Shown: piece after piece, positions 11,265 through 23,700 of the stretch
Position numbering within the stretch: position 1 is the first letter of the stretch
How the letters are laid out: every line of letters begins with the position of its first letter
NCBI GenBank assembly: GCA_029168955.1
Contig: JAPDOI010001530.1
Coordinates: forward strand, 104,317-168,316
Source of the DNA: Aplectana chamaeleonis
Lineage: Eukaryota; Nematoda; Chromadorea; Rhabditida; Cosmocercidae
Reading direction: 5' to 3'
DNA: 64,000 nucleotides
Program-made: the position numbers and the translations under genes
Notes under the pieces: model-generated
Database searches by the model: none
Told to the model about the DNA's origin: nothing
Seen by the model: only the letters and a program-made list of their open reading frames with translations

Positions 11265-14141
11265 ACGTGCGGCTTTGCTTTTTTCTACTTTATTACTGTG
11301 TCTTTTACGACGAACCACTGAGTTGCGGCCCATAAATGTAATTTATATGACACTGGAATGCCCTCAAAAACAATTTTTCGCTATTTGGACAGTTGCCATT
11401 TTGTCGAGCATTCAAATCTTCAGCAAAATGGACAGGTCTACCTTGAATTCAGCGGGCCATTGTTAGGGAGGGGGTCGCAAAGCTTTGCCTCAAATGGAGG
11501 GGGGGGGTCGCAAAAAACGAACGCACTATTTTCAACCGGTTGCTTGACCCTACCTTGATGGCATATGTACTCCTACCGCACCGTTGTTTGGTCAAGCTCC
11601 GAAAAAGCTCCTCTCTACAGAAAATCGATTTTAGGGCCTGATCTTCTGATTCACGCGCAGATCGGAAGCACAAACACAGAAATCATTATCCTAATCTGGC
11701 GCTACCACCGGCTAGCGAGGATTCGAGTGCGCATGATGATCTGCCGTCGCATCTCCGTCCATTCACTATACTAAGTTTTAAGAAGAGACGATATGTACAC
11801 TCTGTTCAGATTGTAAGCTTCAAGTAAACCCAAACAAGACAGATTTAATGAAAGCATTGACAAACCTATTTCTCCGTAAAAGGAGCCAAGTTTAACAACG
11901 ACTAATCTTGAAACTTTCGTGACTGAGTCCACTCTTTTTGGGTGTTCGATTTATTCCAGGTGAATGTAGTTCCTGTGTATATGTGAGTCCCATCGTTTGC
12001 TGCTTTTAAAAGTGAGAAGAGACCACAAATTCAGGTACAGCTCCCTAAAGAATCTGTGGGCGCTTGGAGTGCTTAACGCGAATCTAAAATCCGTTTATCA
12101 ATTTTGGACAGATTACAGTATATAACGGTGGGTTTACGATAGTTCGGTCGAAGTCCCAGAATTCGTCAATTCACGAAATGCTAAGGTAAGTTTTGCCCCC
12201 TAAATGACATTGTGCCTACCGTAACGATTAAACCCGAGATTTTGGAAGCTGGACCTAAATTCGTTTTTAGCACCCTTATTAAACCCTATGTACAAGTTTT
12301 GAGCTAAATCCAAGAAAAGGTTTCAGAACATTCAAAAAATAAATTATGGGTATCCTTGCCTTTCCGTGAAGCTTGGAAAACGATTTGAATTTCTTGGAAC
12401 CTGCAGCTTGGGAAGACTGCAGGCACATTAAAAGCAGATCTCACGAAAATCTTTACCGTGAAGTTTCGGCTGAAAAATAATACCCGAGGAGAAACTTTGA
12501 GACGGAGTCCCAGTGTTAAAAGATTGACAGGAAACGAGCTCTTTATGATTAGAAACGGCGGCAAACAAGTGTTTTGACGTCTCCGGAACGCCCGCTGCCC
12601 CGAAAAGTCTTCTGTTTGTGAAGAATTGAGAAATGCAGGTTGTGCTAGCAACGAATAATCGAAAGAAATAAGTGCTACCACGTAAGCTATACCTGTTGAT
12701 TGCATTGATGTGTATCCTTCATCGCGGGTCACTATTCCATGCCCAAAAGTCAACGTTACCAAATATGGCCCTATCTTAGGTCCAAGGGACGGTTTCCGCG
12801 TTGTTTATAGGCCAGACTGTTATGCATGGTACTGAACCTTCCGTATTCTGCGGTAAAGTCTGAGGTGAACTTCATGGAAACACTGCATTTACGACGTGAA
12901 CAGAGTTCTCATGAATGGGACGGATTTTTGAGGAACAATGCCTATAAATGACTGAGGGCGAGGATTTAGATCGTGAATGAGTAGCACTAGCTCATGAAGT
13001 TACGTTGAGCAGCAGTAAGACAGGGAAAGAGGATCAATGTGAGTGTACCACGAGCAACCTGAGGCTTGACCTCTTTTACCTCTTAAAGTAAGATAATATT
13101 GGTAATACATAGTAGCTCTTAGACGTGTTTTGTGCAATGCTCTCGGCAACCAAATGAATATCCACCATCTTACATATATGGAATTCTTCGAAGAAACTTG
13201 GTACCATTTTGTACATATTTTTCGCTTTTGGAAGGGATGTGGCATTCTTGTCACGGAGAAAATTCGTCAGAGCCACATCAGAACGTAGGCCGTTGTATGT
13301 TGTCATCACGTACTCTCGATCATGATTTGTCATGGTTCCAGGGCAATCAAGCGCTTAAATGCATGTATTGAACTAAACGGATGACCCCATCAATAAAAGA
13401 TGCTCGAATAAATCAGAAATCAAAACCAACGAGCTTGAAAGCTATCCGTGTGACACAGTTGAAGCACCTGAAGGTGGAAGAACATATCATTCTGATCGGC
13501 AAAGTATATATGTATCAAATGTATGCGATAAAGCTAGAAGCATACCACAGCTCCGAGCAGAAACGTAGCAACCATAGAAATTCGCATCATCGACAATGAC
13601 GACTTTTTGTTTAAACGTTACACTTACATGCTTCATTTGATGCTGTTTCCAACAGTCAAAGCAAACAATGACTGGCACGAGAACATTAATGCCAAATTAA
13701 TATTTATCGCTCGCCTGTAATCGATGCCATTCATGATCCTTCTACTTGTTACACATGCATATTTACGAGGTTGGATATTGTGAATGTGTGGATAGCATCA
13801 TATGGCCGTACTCATGAAACACATGGAGCCTCCCGGGAAGGTCCAAAGTCCACCCGCTGTCGGTCGAGTTTCCGTTGTCACACCTCCCTGGGTACCAGGG
13901 ATAAGCGGGAATTTTTTTCGATGTATCGGAACTCGGAAATCGGAACGACTATTTGAAATTCGGAAATCGGAACGCCAAAAACCATCGGAAAATCGAAATC
14001 GGGTAATCAGAAATACGTTCACCTGGATAGATTCTAACCATCCATGGTGGCTGTATGTGGCTACCATACTGCTAACCTATTTAGCCTTCAAAAATGTTTT
14101 ATATCTCTAGCTGGGAGGAGATCTTCTCCCAATAAAAAGAC
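11265..14141. other. No convincing gene; interspersed repeats
   Basis: 11757-11890 (CCATTCACTATACTAAG onward) is repeated at 14952-15090. 12000-12330 belongs to the old repeat family also at 3840-4500. A 152-codon minus-strand frame at 12304-12762 overlaps that repeat and looks like chance. Confidence 0.4.
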
Positions 14142-14614
14142 TTAAAGGCAGCAGACACGCTCGAAAAAGTTGTTGAGATAACTACACTTTTTGGGCCGTA
14201 TGGCTCCTAGTAGAACGCTCACGCCGATGGAAGCTTCAAAAACGAGTGAAAACTACTAAACTTGAGTCGAAAATTTTTGTCAGCCACGCCCATGAGCTTT
14301 CAAACCCGCCCCCTCAGTATACGAATACGGTCACTACGGCTGGTTTTTGACGCTTCCAACTATGTGAGCGATCTAGTACAGGCTGTAAGAGTCTATCGGC
14401 TTAGCTATCTCAACCGTTTTCTCGTTAATATTAGCTATTTTAACCGCTTGGGAACAACTCGCCGAATTTTACCCCATAACAAAAACAGCCGCTATTCCTG
14501 TATTTGCATGCAGTTTTCGTCGGTTTTTTCTTTAGTTTCCCATACTACTAACTTCAAACTTCCGATTTAGGACATTAAATCGATACCATTTTCAAGCGTG
14601 TATGCTGCCTTTAA
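14142..14614. mobile_element. TTAA MITE, subfamily IV
   Basis: TTAA-bounded; ends AGGCAGCAGACACGCTCGAA and CAAGCGTGTATGCTGCCT. The interior matches the copy at 23701-24193 (for example the CGCCGATGG / CGCCATTATC segments and the shared GGTCACTACGGCT-like region). Confidence 0.85.
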
Positions 14615-16131
14615 TGAAGCTTGATCTTGTTTCTCATTTTTTTCACGAAATATAGATATCATGACTTCGAGACAACACTCACTAATTGACTGTAGCCCAG
14701 TAAGATATCATTTTATGTACTGTAACTTGGATAGTGAGTGTAACCCTCCTATAGCAAGAAATATATAGACCATCAGAATCGCAACAAGTAGCTCGAAGTA
14801 CAGATGGGCAAAAATACTATAGTAGGTAATGGCCCCTTGCTAAATATGTTCTAGCGGATGGACGAGGCTCGCTCATTGCGGCGGGCCGTGCGGAATTCGC
14901 GACACCAAAGGCTAACATAGTTTGGATCGCGCGCCTACCGCCGCAGCCCCGTCCATTCACTACACTACATTCTGAGAAGAGATCATACGTACACTCTGTT
15001 CAGACTGTAAGCTCCACTCAAACATAAACATGGACAGAGACCCTATTAGATTTAATAAAAGCATAGACAAACACAAATTTCCCTGGTAAAAGAGCCCAGT
15101 CTGAGAATGCTTCCACCTGAATCTGACGGAAAAGAGCCCATACACAGTGGGTTTTTTTATTCAAAAAAAATACAGTTTCTGCCAATATGTAAATCTCATT
15201 CCTTGCTTTTTTTTCAAACATCAAACAAACCTCCAGTTCAGGTTTAGCCTTTCTGGTTCAGGCTCACTTCCTAAATGTCTGACAAAGAACAATGCCTAGG
15301 CTACTAAAATTGTAATCTTCTAATCATTTCCGTTTTTTCGCATTTTAGGGCATTTTTTCGGGAATCGGAAATCGGAAGGCCAAAAACCATCGGAATTCGG
15401 TAAATCAGAATTCCGCTCATCCCTGCTAGGTACCCGTCAGGCAGACATTAAGGCTTCCGGCTACCTGTCGGGTAGACAGGAGGGTTTCTAGCTACCTGGC
15501 GGGTGGACGGAGAGAATTGCGGCTGCCTGCTACGTCGATCTTGCGTTTCAGAATGTGATCAATATGTTATTGACAGGCAGCTCGCGCTCTGGCCGTTCAG
15601 CCGCACAGTCGAGGTCGGGCATCCTGTGCCAGCCGGAATGCATTGACATTGTTGAGGTAGCCGCGAAAGAGATGGCTGTGGGCACCTGAGCAACCTCGTG
15701 TGTACCCACGAGAAATGTGGTAATCGATCAACGCACGTGACAGTCGCGCGGGCTGCTGAGTGGTTCGCAGCTATCTCTCTCGCCGATACACGCACCATAG
15801 CGGAGTTGGAAATAGCAGCCTCTTACTCGCCGGTCTCCTCTCTGTCTCTGCGGGTGGCTACTCATGAGTGTCTCTGCTCTGGCAGGTGGTGAAGAGTGGA
15901 GGACTACTGAAAACTCGACTGGGGGGTCACAAAACTGGTGGTCATACGCCGGGCATGGGATGGTCACTTCCCCTTCCTGCGACTCGGTCTCATGGGTCCG
16001 GCCACTGATTACACTAAAGCGCTCCGTTTAATGTAGGAGTGTTCTTCTCCCTCATAGGGTGAACCGGGCTGTGTATATGAAGTCATTTCTGATGAAAGTG
16101 AAGCGATTGTACGGTGAAAAGTGAAATGTTA
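14615..16131. other. No gene recognised
   Basis: 14952-15090 repeats 11757-11890. 15420-16020 is a GC-richer block with short frames on both strands, which could be a fragment of an unidentified element. No domain was recognised. Confidence 0.35.
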
Positions 16132-16904
16132 GGTCATTGGAATACCTCGTCGCTGTCATGAGCGGCAGTCAGAACATTTAGCACATTTAGTGGCGGGACC
16201 AGCATCGAAGCGACGGCGTTTGCCACCGTGTTAAAGGCATCGTACGCGCTGAAAACCATGTTTCGTTTTCAAGCGTTTTTGAGTTGTTAGCCCCCTATAG
16301 TGACTAAAGGTAGCGAAAAGCCCGCTCAAAAACGTTAACTTTTCAAGAAAAAACGTTTTAAAAAAACTTTTGAAAATCATTTGAAATTCGCGCCGGCATC
16401 GACTCGGGATAGTTACGCGGAGGGCGCAAGGAACAGTTCTACAATTCGTCCATTGGCGCAGCGTTAGAAGCAATCGCTCGTTGTGTGACGAGAAATTTCC
16501 AGTCGATAATTCCACTTCCGTCCGACGGTGCGTCAGCGTACAGCGGCATGCCCTGTACTTAGCGACGCGACGTTCTGCTCAAATATTGCGAAAGTGCCAA
16601 ATGATTGACGGAAGGGCCGGCCCCTTTTGACGGAATTCCTTACTTTCCACTTCCTCTATGCTCACAATGGTACGTTTTTGAACAGCCAAGCTCGTTGTAC
16701 GCTCTCACAGGGGCCCGAGGAAAGGATTGAGCGTAAAAAATGGAAAGTGGATTTCAGCGCGTACGATGCCTTTAAGAGTAGCCCTGCCTTCGTCGCAGGA
16801 ACGTGTCGCCAAGGGCTGACATACTACAAATGTACCAAAGCCGGTCGCTCGTCGCTGCGCAGCGCACTGCGACAGCCATGTTTTGCAGAAGTATACCATT
16901 GGCC
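16132..16904. mobile_element. PIF/Harbinger-like MITE interrupted by a TTAA MITE
   Basis: Flanked by TTA on both sides (16129-16131 and 16905-16907). Ends GGTCATTGGAATACCTCG and AGTATACCATTGGCC are imperfect inverted repeats. Its two halves match the element at 58404-58879 (GTGGCGGGACC, GGGCTGACATACT). A 545-bp TTAA MITE (16231-16775) splits it, which dates the TTAA element as younger. The TWA duplication points to the PIF/Harbinger class (inference; no transposase present). Confidence 0.7.
16231..16775. mobile_element. TTAA MITE, subfamily V, nested
   Basis: TTAA-bounded with ends AGGCATCGTACGCGCTGAAA and TTTCAGCGCGTACGATGCCT, inserted inside the Harbinger-like element. A relative with ends AAGCATCGTCAGCGCCGAAA lies at 35867-36337. 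Confidence 0.88.
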
Positions 16905-16907
16905 TTA

Positions 16908-17354
16908 TTAAAGACAGTGTCCAGGATATACTCGTTTTCGAGTTTTCGCTAGAGAACGAAGGTTTAGTGTCTGACAGTTTCATCAGTAAAGAGAGAATCA
17001 TGAAAAACGCTGCGAAACATCTAAAACTCGCTCTTCTTCTAGAAAGCTACATTTCGGTGGTGGATGAGTGGCGCGTGCATGGATCTGAAATAGACAGCGT
17101 GAGCAGATGCGCCCCAAAGCTGAAATTCAGCCGCGCTCGCGCTCCAGTGCTAGGGAAGGAGCGGACCAAACTGTTTCTCGGAAAACTCGACCGCGAGCGG
17201 GAAGGGCGCTTGAGCGAGCGGATATCGGAGTCGATTAAAGCTCTTTCGGGCTCGTTTTCGTTCGTTCTTTCACCCCTAATGCTCCAATGAGACCCCGACC
17301 TTTCGATTTCCGGTGGAAAACTGAAGACGAAATTTATCGTGGACACTGCCTTCA
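16908..17354. mobile_element. TTAA-class MITE
   Basis: Left end TTAAAGACAGTGTCCAGGAT, right end ATCGTGGACACTGCCTTCA. The right TTAA has decayed to TTCA and is followed at once by another family-like start (AAGGCAGTATTTAC). Open frames on both strands are a by-product of the inverted structure. Confidence 0.8.
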
Positions 17355-18278
17355 AAGGCAGTATTTACTATAGGGACGGTCTTCAACTTTTCACCATTTT
17401 CTCGAATGTACTGGAATTTATGGTAACAGTTTTGGGGAGAGAATGGCTAAAGACAAGCCATTGATACTCCTTTACGGCCTTCAAACTTGTATGCGCTATG
17501 CCAAATCCGCCCATTTCATTGTCGCCTGTTGGAATATGTAGGGGGCGGGAGAGCACAGCATACCCAAGTTCAAGGGCCGTAAAGGGTTACCTATAGCTCG
17601 TTTTCAGCCGTTCTTTCACTATTGTTGTTACAATGGACCGCGGTACATCCTACTGGCAGTAAAAAAAACCCAAAAACTAAAGAAAAGTCGCTGATGGGGC
17701 GGCAGTGCATTACGGAATCATCCAAGGTCTTCGTTTCCGCATTAAAACAGTGATGTGCTGACATCATAGGGATGACAATTACGTGTAGCCTCAGAGTTAG
17801 TATATGTTCCGGAAGGGAACATTACAGAGCGAACAATATAGAAATTGTGTGATTTATGAATGCTTAACTCTCTCCAATTTATGCTCTGCGGATCAGGTTC
17901 ACTTGAATGTACACTTGGAGGGTGACAATAGGTTTTATGTGGGTTTCCACTTCGGTTATCTTTCGACTGATCCCACAGAATTATTGCAGATCCCGTGTCT
18001 TTCGCAGGCGCAGACGGTCTTCTGTTGGGCCACCTTGAACACTGAACGTCTGGTTTCAGCGTCGAGCGTCTCACACTAATATTCTCTTCTAGCGTACATA
18101 GCCGGTAGCAAAGTGACTTTCTCGGGCCTTTGCTCAGTCATCGGCCTTTGCGCAATACACTGTGCACACACATATTTCTTGCTATGTTTCTTGCCGCAGC
18201 ATTTTTCAGAATTATTAATTGTCTTCCTTAGGTCAGATTTGCATTGTATCCGATATTCTTAAAACCTTTGACAATATG
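17355..18278. other. No gene seen
   Basis: Short frames on both strands around 17742-18079 overlap one another and show no domain. The last 9 bases (GACAATATG) are the left target duplication of the Mutator-like element. Confidence 0.4.
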
Positions 18279-20730
18279 GGCTTAATCCTCACAGACGCCT
18301 CGGTCATCGGAACTCACGCGTAAAATAAAATGCGTGTGGTGCAGGCGCACACAACACACGCGCCTTTACGCGCAATTCGCTAAATTCACCGACTCACCGT
18401 TTCTCGGATTTACGTTCGTTAGAGTCCGAATTCAGATCATAAAGAGCTTTGCGGCCAGTTTTTCTTACAGAAGATCGTTTTAAATACGAAAACCAGTTGT
18501 CTTGTAAATACACTCAAGTAATACAACTGGAATAGTTCATTTTTTCATGTGGTACGGAATCCACTTATCATATATTCACTTGTGATATATTCTTTATACT
18601 TTTTAAAGTCATATTTTAATATTTTTTAATATTGATGATGACCAAAGTGGGATATATAGCCTTTAGAGGCACAAAGCTGAGAAACTCATGTGATCTGGTG
18701 GACAATAACACTGTGGTAAGGAATTTGTGATACGAAACCGATGTACTGTCATTCGCGTTAGAGGGTTAAGAACATATGCTGAATCATTTACTTCCTTCCT
18801 CGTCTGTGTGAGCTTCCCCACAGCGCCTGGCGAGGTCAGAGTAATGATGGAACGTTTCCTGACATTCAGAGCAGACAACATTCAAGACTGCATCATTGAC
18901 TTGATGATCATGCTGAACCCGTTGATGATAAAAAGTGGAATACGTTTCTTAGACGCTTTTTGTACCCCGTATTGATATAGTTGAACGCTGAACCGAAAAT
19001 CCGTACAAGTCCAAAAACGCTATCAGTCTGCAGAAGGTTCGGAAAATGTGCTTTCACCCAAACTTTGCTTAGGGGTGTGTTTCGGGCGCTAAACACTATT
19101 ATAAGATCCTTTTTCCGGATTTTCGTAAAAGTAATGCGCTTTTTGGAGTATAGAATATGTACTAAAATCGAAGAAAACGCCTTGTGCAAGTGGAAAACGC
19201 TTTCACTCTGTGCAAAGTTCGGAAAACATGCTCTCACCTGAACTTTGATCAGGCGGTTATTCTGGGCGCTGGACACGATTATGAGGTCAGATTCCGAATT
19301 TTTCAAAGACTAAAGCGCGTTTCGTAACGTCCAGCAGGTGCGGAACTGGCGAAAAAGGGCTACACGAATTCTTAACTGGTTCATACGTCTAAAGAAGGAT
19401 GCTTTCACGCTCCACTTTTGATACCTCTTGGCTTTGTAACCGTGGAACTTGCAGTAATCAGAATGTTTCAGGGAGAGGGTTTTTGCAATTTCGTCATTTC
19501 TAAGGGGTTAAGAATCTGATGATTTGAAGAACACACTTCAAGACTCCCAAACAGCTTTGAACTTGACCGAATTCCTCTGATTACCTAGTAGAAATAAAAT
19601 CGAATTTTCACCGAAAGTTTGCCTTTTCAAGCGAAATTTTCGGCAAACGCCAAAAGTGGCCGGCGAACGGCAAACGGCAATTGCCGCACTCCCCTGGTGA
19701 ATAACCAAAACAGAGGCACAGATTCAGACGATGGCATCCTGCTCCCCTGCCATCAACAATGGAGACTGGACAATTAAGTGTTGAATACATAGGATGCCAA
19801 ACGCGGCTACATTAGATAAGCAAAACGGTTGCAAAAAAAAAGGATTTCACGGATGGCAACGCGGATCGAGGTTCTGAGGAAAACTGGAAAAGACTCGTGG
19901 TGAGCTTGTTTAGGAACTTCCTGGGGAACTTGTCTGAACTTGTCTGGTCTTGTCTGGTACCAGGTTATTTTTGCGGTGGCCTACCGCACTCTTGTAATCT
20001 CCAAGTACCGAGCGGTACACATTGCCAAGGTTAAATAAAGTGGTGATACTAATTGCATTGCCACATCGCCGACCGCTTATGTTAAGTAGGTAAACTCTCG
20101 AGGGAATTTTGAAAATTATTGTTCTTGTTATGAATTACATATATACACAGCTCGGTATTTCTCATTGAGTCCACATTCATACGAAAATCTGAAAGAAAAC
20201 TCTGGGTGATCGTGATTGAAAAAGAATTATAGTCGATGTTTCAATTTTTTACGCCTTTTTACGATTAACGTTCCAGAAATAGAACAGCTGTGAAGAGTGG
20301 AATGGTATGTGACGTCTGTTATCAATGAAAAAGGCCCAGTACGAAGAACTGAAAACTCAAAAAACTGGCGCATTATGCCCGGAAACCCAAAGAAAACTTT
20401 TGTGCTGGAAAGAAGTGATGGGAACGGTAGCTAAGCAAACAGGGAAAATTAGCTTCGTAATGTAAAGAGAAGAGTTACGGTGAAAATCTCAATCCTATAA
20501 ATACAGTACTTTTATTCAAAGGAGTTGTTTTGTCTTAGTCATATACGTATGTTAATGCACTGTCGCGTATTCATCGCATAATTAAGGCTTTATCCATGCT
20601 TTGAAAAAAATCTGTTTTTCTGTTTTTTTTTATTTGCGCGTAAAGGCGCGTGTGTTGTGTGCGCCTGCACCACCCGCATTTTACTTTACGCGTGAGTCCC
20701 GATGACCGAGGCGTCTGCGAGGACTAAGCC
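18279..20730. mobile_element. Mutator-like (MULE-type) non-autonomous element, 2.45 kb
   Basis: Two terminal inverted repeats of about 95 bp are nearly identical: outer ends GGCTTAATCCTC and GAGGACTAAGCC, inner parts with GCGCACACAACACACGCGCC. The element is flanked by a perfect 9-bp direct repeat GACAATATG at 18270-18278 and 20731-20739. Long terminal repeats with a 9-bp target duplication are the classic Mutator signature. The interior carries no recognisable transposase; it contains an internal tandem block (18970-19320). Confidence 0.85.
18970..19320. repeat. Diverged tandem block inside the MULE-like element
   Basis: Two adjacent diverged units contain GTTCGGAAAATGTGCTTTCACC and GTTCGGAAAACATGCTCTCACC at equivalent places, followed by GGGCGCTAAACAC and GGGCGCTGGACAC. 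An inverted relative is present at about 39000-39230. Confidence 0.6.
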
Positions 20731-20779
20731 GACAATATGTATCCACACAGTATCGCAACAGCTGCTCGGTACCCATAAA

Positions 20780-20970
20780 ATCGGTTGTACTATCGTTCTC
20801 CGAGTCAAATTCCGGTCGACAATTGCGGACTACGGCTGTTGCATCATGAAACACGTGATAATCGTGCTGGGAGAAGGGTGAACCGTGCCGGGACCAGGCG
20901 GTCCCAGCACGATTAAGTCGTGTCGCATGATGACAGCCGTAGTCCGCAAATGTGGACCGGAATTAGGCCC
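20780..20970. repeat. Inverted-repeat element (GGCC-AATTCCGG family)
   Basis: Arms ATTCCGGTCGACAATTGCGG ... GTGCTGGG and CCCAGCACGATTA ... TGTGGACCGGAATTAGG pair. The terminal phrase is related to that of the longer elements at 40436-40716 and 54516-54797. Confidence 0.7.
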
Positions 20971-21412
20971 AGAGAAGAACAGTATTCCTGTTCCATTATC
21001 AACTATTCGAAAATGATAAACAACCGTTCCGTTCCCACGATAACGAGATAAAAGCTACAACGCGGCTTCCTGGAGATAAGATACAAACCACATATTCGTC
21101 TATCCAAGTAATCTTGCAATAAACCAATTGTATATTCTCTCAAAAGGATTTGATTAAGACCGTTCTTGGCGTAGTAGGCGTCATATCGTTAACGGAAACA
21201 TTATATTCAAACGTTTTGAATTAAGTTAAATGTTGCTTTCGTATACCATATTTTTTCTATTAGAAGCACACCTCTATATTACACTCACACGGGCTTGAAT
21301 AGCTGGCTTTTCATGATTGTTGATCGCGCAATTCATAGTTTTGTTATCAAAATGTTCACTACGAGAACACCAAAAGCCAAGGCTGAAAAATAGAAGTACA
21401 CCCTCTATTTGA

Positions 21413-21762
21413 AGTATGGTTAGGTCCGTAGCTTGCTTTGTCAAGAAAAAAAAAACATCCATAGCTTAGGTTCCTACGATGAGTCCGGGCGGAGTAAGCA
21501 GCGGAGCTGTCGGTGATGGCAAAATATAACAGTGATAAGGAAAATTTGACATGATGTACACGATAAGCCTTGCTTCGACCGGCTCAAAATGAGCGGCCTA
21601 TGCGACAAATTTAAACCGCGGCTGGCGCGGCGGTTAAAATCTCACCAACGGCTGGCTAGTAGTTACCAGCCAGCCGCAGGTGAGATTCAAACCGCCGCGC
21701 CAGCCACGGTTCTAATTCAAATAATTTTTTCTTGAGGAAACGAGCCGTGGACCTAACTATAC
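21413..21762. repeat. Inverted-repeat element with GC-rich hairpin core
   Basis: Outer arms GGTTAGGTCCGTAGCTTG and CGTGGACCTAACTATAC surround a strong hairpin at 21618-21712 (CCGCGGCTGGCGCGGCGG against CCGCCGCGCCAGCCACGG). A second copy is at 52785-52950. Confidence 0.7.
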
Positions 21763-21766
21763 ACCT

Positions 21767-21819
21767 CTATTGGAAGTACATCCAAAATGGAGGCCTGAGA
21801 ATTAGAAGTACATGTACTT
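21767..21819 (-). CDS. Second (last) exon of unrecognised small gene
   Basis: Acceptor TTCTGTTTCAG at 21820-21830 opens a frame in the phase left by 21935-22256 and stops (TAG) at 21767-21769 after 17 more residues (EVHVLLILRPPFWMYFQ). The exon lies directly beside the inverted-repeat element 21413-21762, so it could be chance. An alternative end of the transcript is possible. Confidence 0.4.
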
Positions 21820-21934
21820 CTGAAACAGAAAATACGGTATGGTATGTGAAGTCTTCATGTAACTTACTTTTATGTCGCAAGCAACTATTTATTTTAGGAA
21901 ACAACGTCTTTTCAGAATACAAGTAACTCACCCA

Positions 21935-22256
21935 GTGCAACATCTGCCTTATTCCTAAGATGCCTTTCCAGCTCATATAACTCAGATAGAAAGGCTCCCT
22001 TTGTCAGTGCATCTCTGGAGCCTGCATTCGCCAAAGATTGGCCTTTACAGCTCAGATACCTTTTTACCATTAGATATATACAGCTTCTTGTGATTCGTTG
22101 AATATTCGCATAATTTACTAGCAGGTTGTTGAGAACAGCTTGTGTTCTCCAACTTTTATTTTCGAAAGAGGGTTCTATGCAAACTATAACAAAAGCGATT
22201 CTGTATAAAACGATCATGAGAAAGAGCTGAAGCTGTGGTCGAACTTTAGCCTTCAT
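21935..22256 (-). CDS. First exon of an unrecognised secreted or membrane-anchored protein
   Basis: An ATG at 22256 opens a 107-codon frame ending at a good donor (GG|GTGAGT) at 21934. The protein begins MKAKVRPQLQLFLMIVLYRI, a hydrophobic N-terminal segment fitting a signal peptide or anchor, followed by a basic, helix-prone stretch with LVNYANIQRIT, two Cys about ten residues apart, and an amphipathic LYELERHLRN helix. I do not recognise the family. The frame is long for non-coding DNA here, has a sensible start, and joins in phase to a downstream exon, but no domain supports it. Confidence 0.45.
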
Positions 22257-23700
22257 TTTTCGAATATCGTACTACGTCTTTAATATGTACATACATAACT
22301 ATAGAAAGCGCGCGTACAGAAGACGATAGCAGTGGGAAGAACGTAGAGAAAAGCAAAATGGTTGCTAGGAATCAGCCGAATCTCCATTTCGTGAATTTAT
22401 TTTTGAACCTCACCGGATGATTCTAATGGCCCATTAGACTACGGTATATGGCGATCAAGCTCGCAGCGATATCAGGGTGTCACAAGCCCCCTATTTTATT
22501 GCCCATAAATTCTCCCGAATTTCTAATCTACCGTAGCCGATGACGTTAATACTCCGGTGGTGCTGCTTCGATCATAGTACGCATAGGGCGGATCACTCCA
22601 AGCCTCACTACCTACAGTACCCAACCAATCACGTTCAACCGACCTCTTGCTCCGCCCCACTTGGAGAAGGGGAGGAGCGAAACCAAGAGGCTATAAAAGG
22701 GGGTCACAGCTAAGGCTAGCTCAAATCAGCCAACAATTTCATCCTTTCCCAACCTAGGTTTCTCTCGGTTATATCTCACATCCCCCACCCATGAAAGCTA
22801 GCAGCCGGGCAGGATAACAACCAACGGTGCCCTTACTCCACTTTATTTATTTGGATACCTGGTCGCCCTCCCTGAACGCACACCTTTTCGCTAGAATGAA
22901 AAACCACCCTACGGCATTCAAGAAAAAGAAGAAAATTATGAGTCGAAATCGGTTCCCATGCTTTAGTGATTGCGGGAAACGTCCCTTATTCGTCAGTGAC
23001 AAAGGGTTGAGTCGCGGCGTAATATAATCTCTTTTCTACCCTTCATTATTGCCGAATGTGCGACATATCTGAAGTATAAGAACGGTGTGAGATCATGATG
23101 ATCCTTATCTGACCCCGGTTGCTAACTTTCTTTGTTATTGTATCTCAACGCCGGTATGGTCCATTCCAATGAAATAGCAGACAGCGCGCGGGTGCTAAGC
23201 GTTGTTTCCGATTTTCCATCTCAGTTTTGAATACTGCGACTTCTAAGGACATGTAGGACTATATTCCTAGAACACCATGCAAAGACAGAGAGTTCCCTGG
23301 GAAACTCTCCGGCCAAACTGACGAACAGTCCTTTCCCACACGAAATAAAGAGAAAGAATAGGAGGGAATGCATTCGGTGGCTCTAAGTTATACATAAGGC
23401 AAGATATAATCGATATCCATCACAGTCGTGAGCGCAACGCGGTTGCTTCCACCTTATCCTTTCATGGTCACTGACAATGGTCTTGGGGCCGCATGCATGA
23501 ACGTGACTCGAAAGAGCAGACAATTCGCTCACACCCCGTGCGTGTAAAAGTAAACGTCAAGAATTCATGCGCGTGGAGTAGTGCGAGAGCGCGCGCTCCG
23601 CGTGGAGTTTAACACGCACTTGCTTTCCAAACCCCGTCTCGGGGCGTTCATGCATGCCGCCCCTGAACAATGTCAACACATGCTGGATCCACTTCCTCAC
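22257..23700. other. Non-coding region with TATA-type promoter; possible LTR remnant
   Basis: No reliable gene. 22630-22700 carries a complementary pair (CCGACCTCTTGCTCC and GGAGCGAAACCAAGAGG) just before a TATA box, and an AATAAA signal follows at 23344-23349. This is compatible with a solo LTR or an unannotated short transcript. The 66-codon frame at 22827-23027 has no recognised content. Confidence 0.35.
22690..22700 (+). promoter_or_regulatory. TATA box
   Basis: CTATAAAAGGGG is a near-consensus TATA box facing right, followed about 25-30 bases later by CAAATCAGCC as a plausible start region. No confident downstream gene was found. Confidence 0.45.

Noticed and set aside
12304..12762. 152-codon minus-strand open frame
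   Set aside because: Overlaps an interspersed repeat, has no domain or leader and uneven composition; looks like a chance frame.
15420..16020. GC-rich block with frames on both strands, considered as a coding gene or retroelement end
   Set aside because: No domain motif, overlapping frames on both strands, no splice structure; too weak to call.
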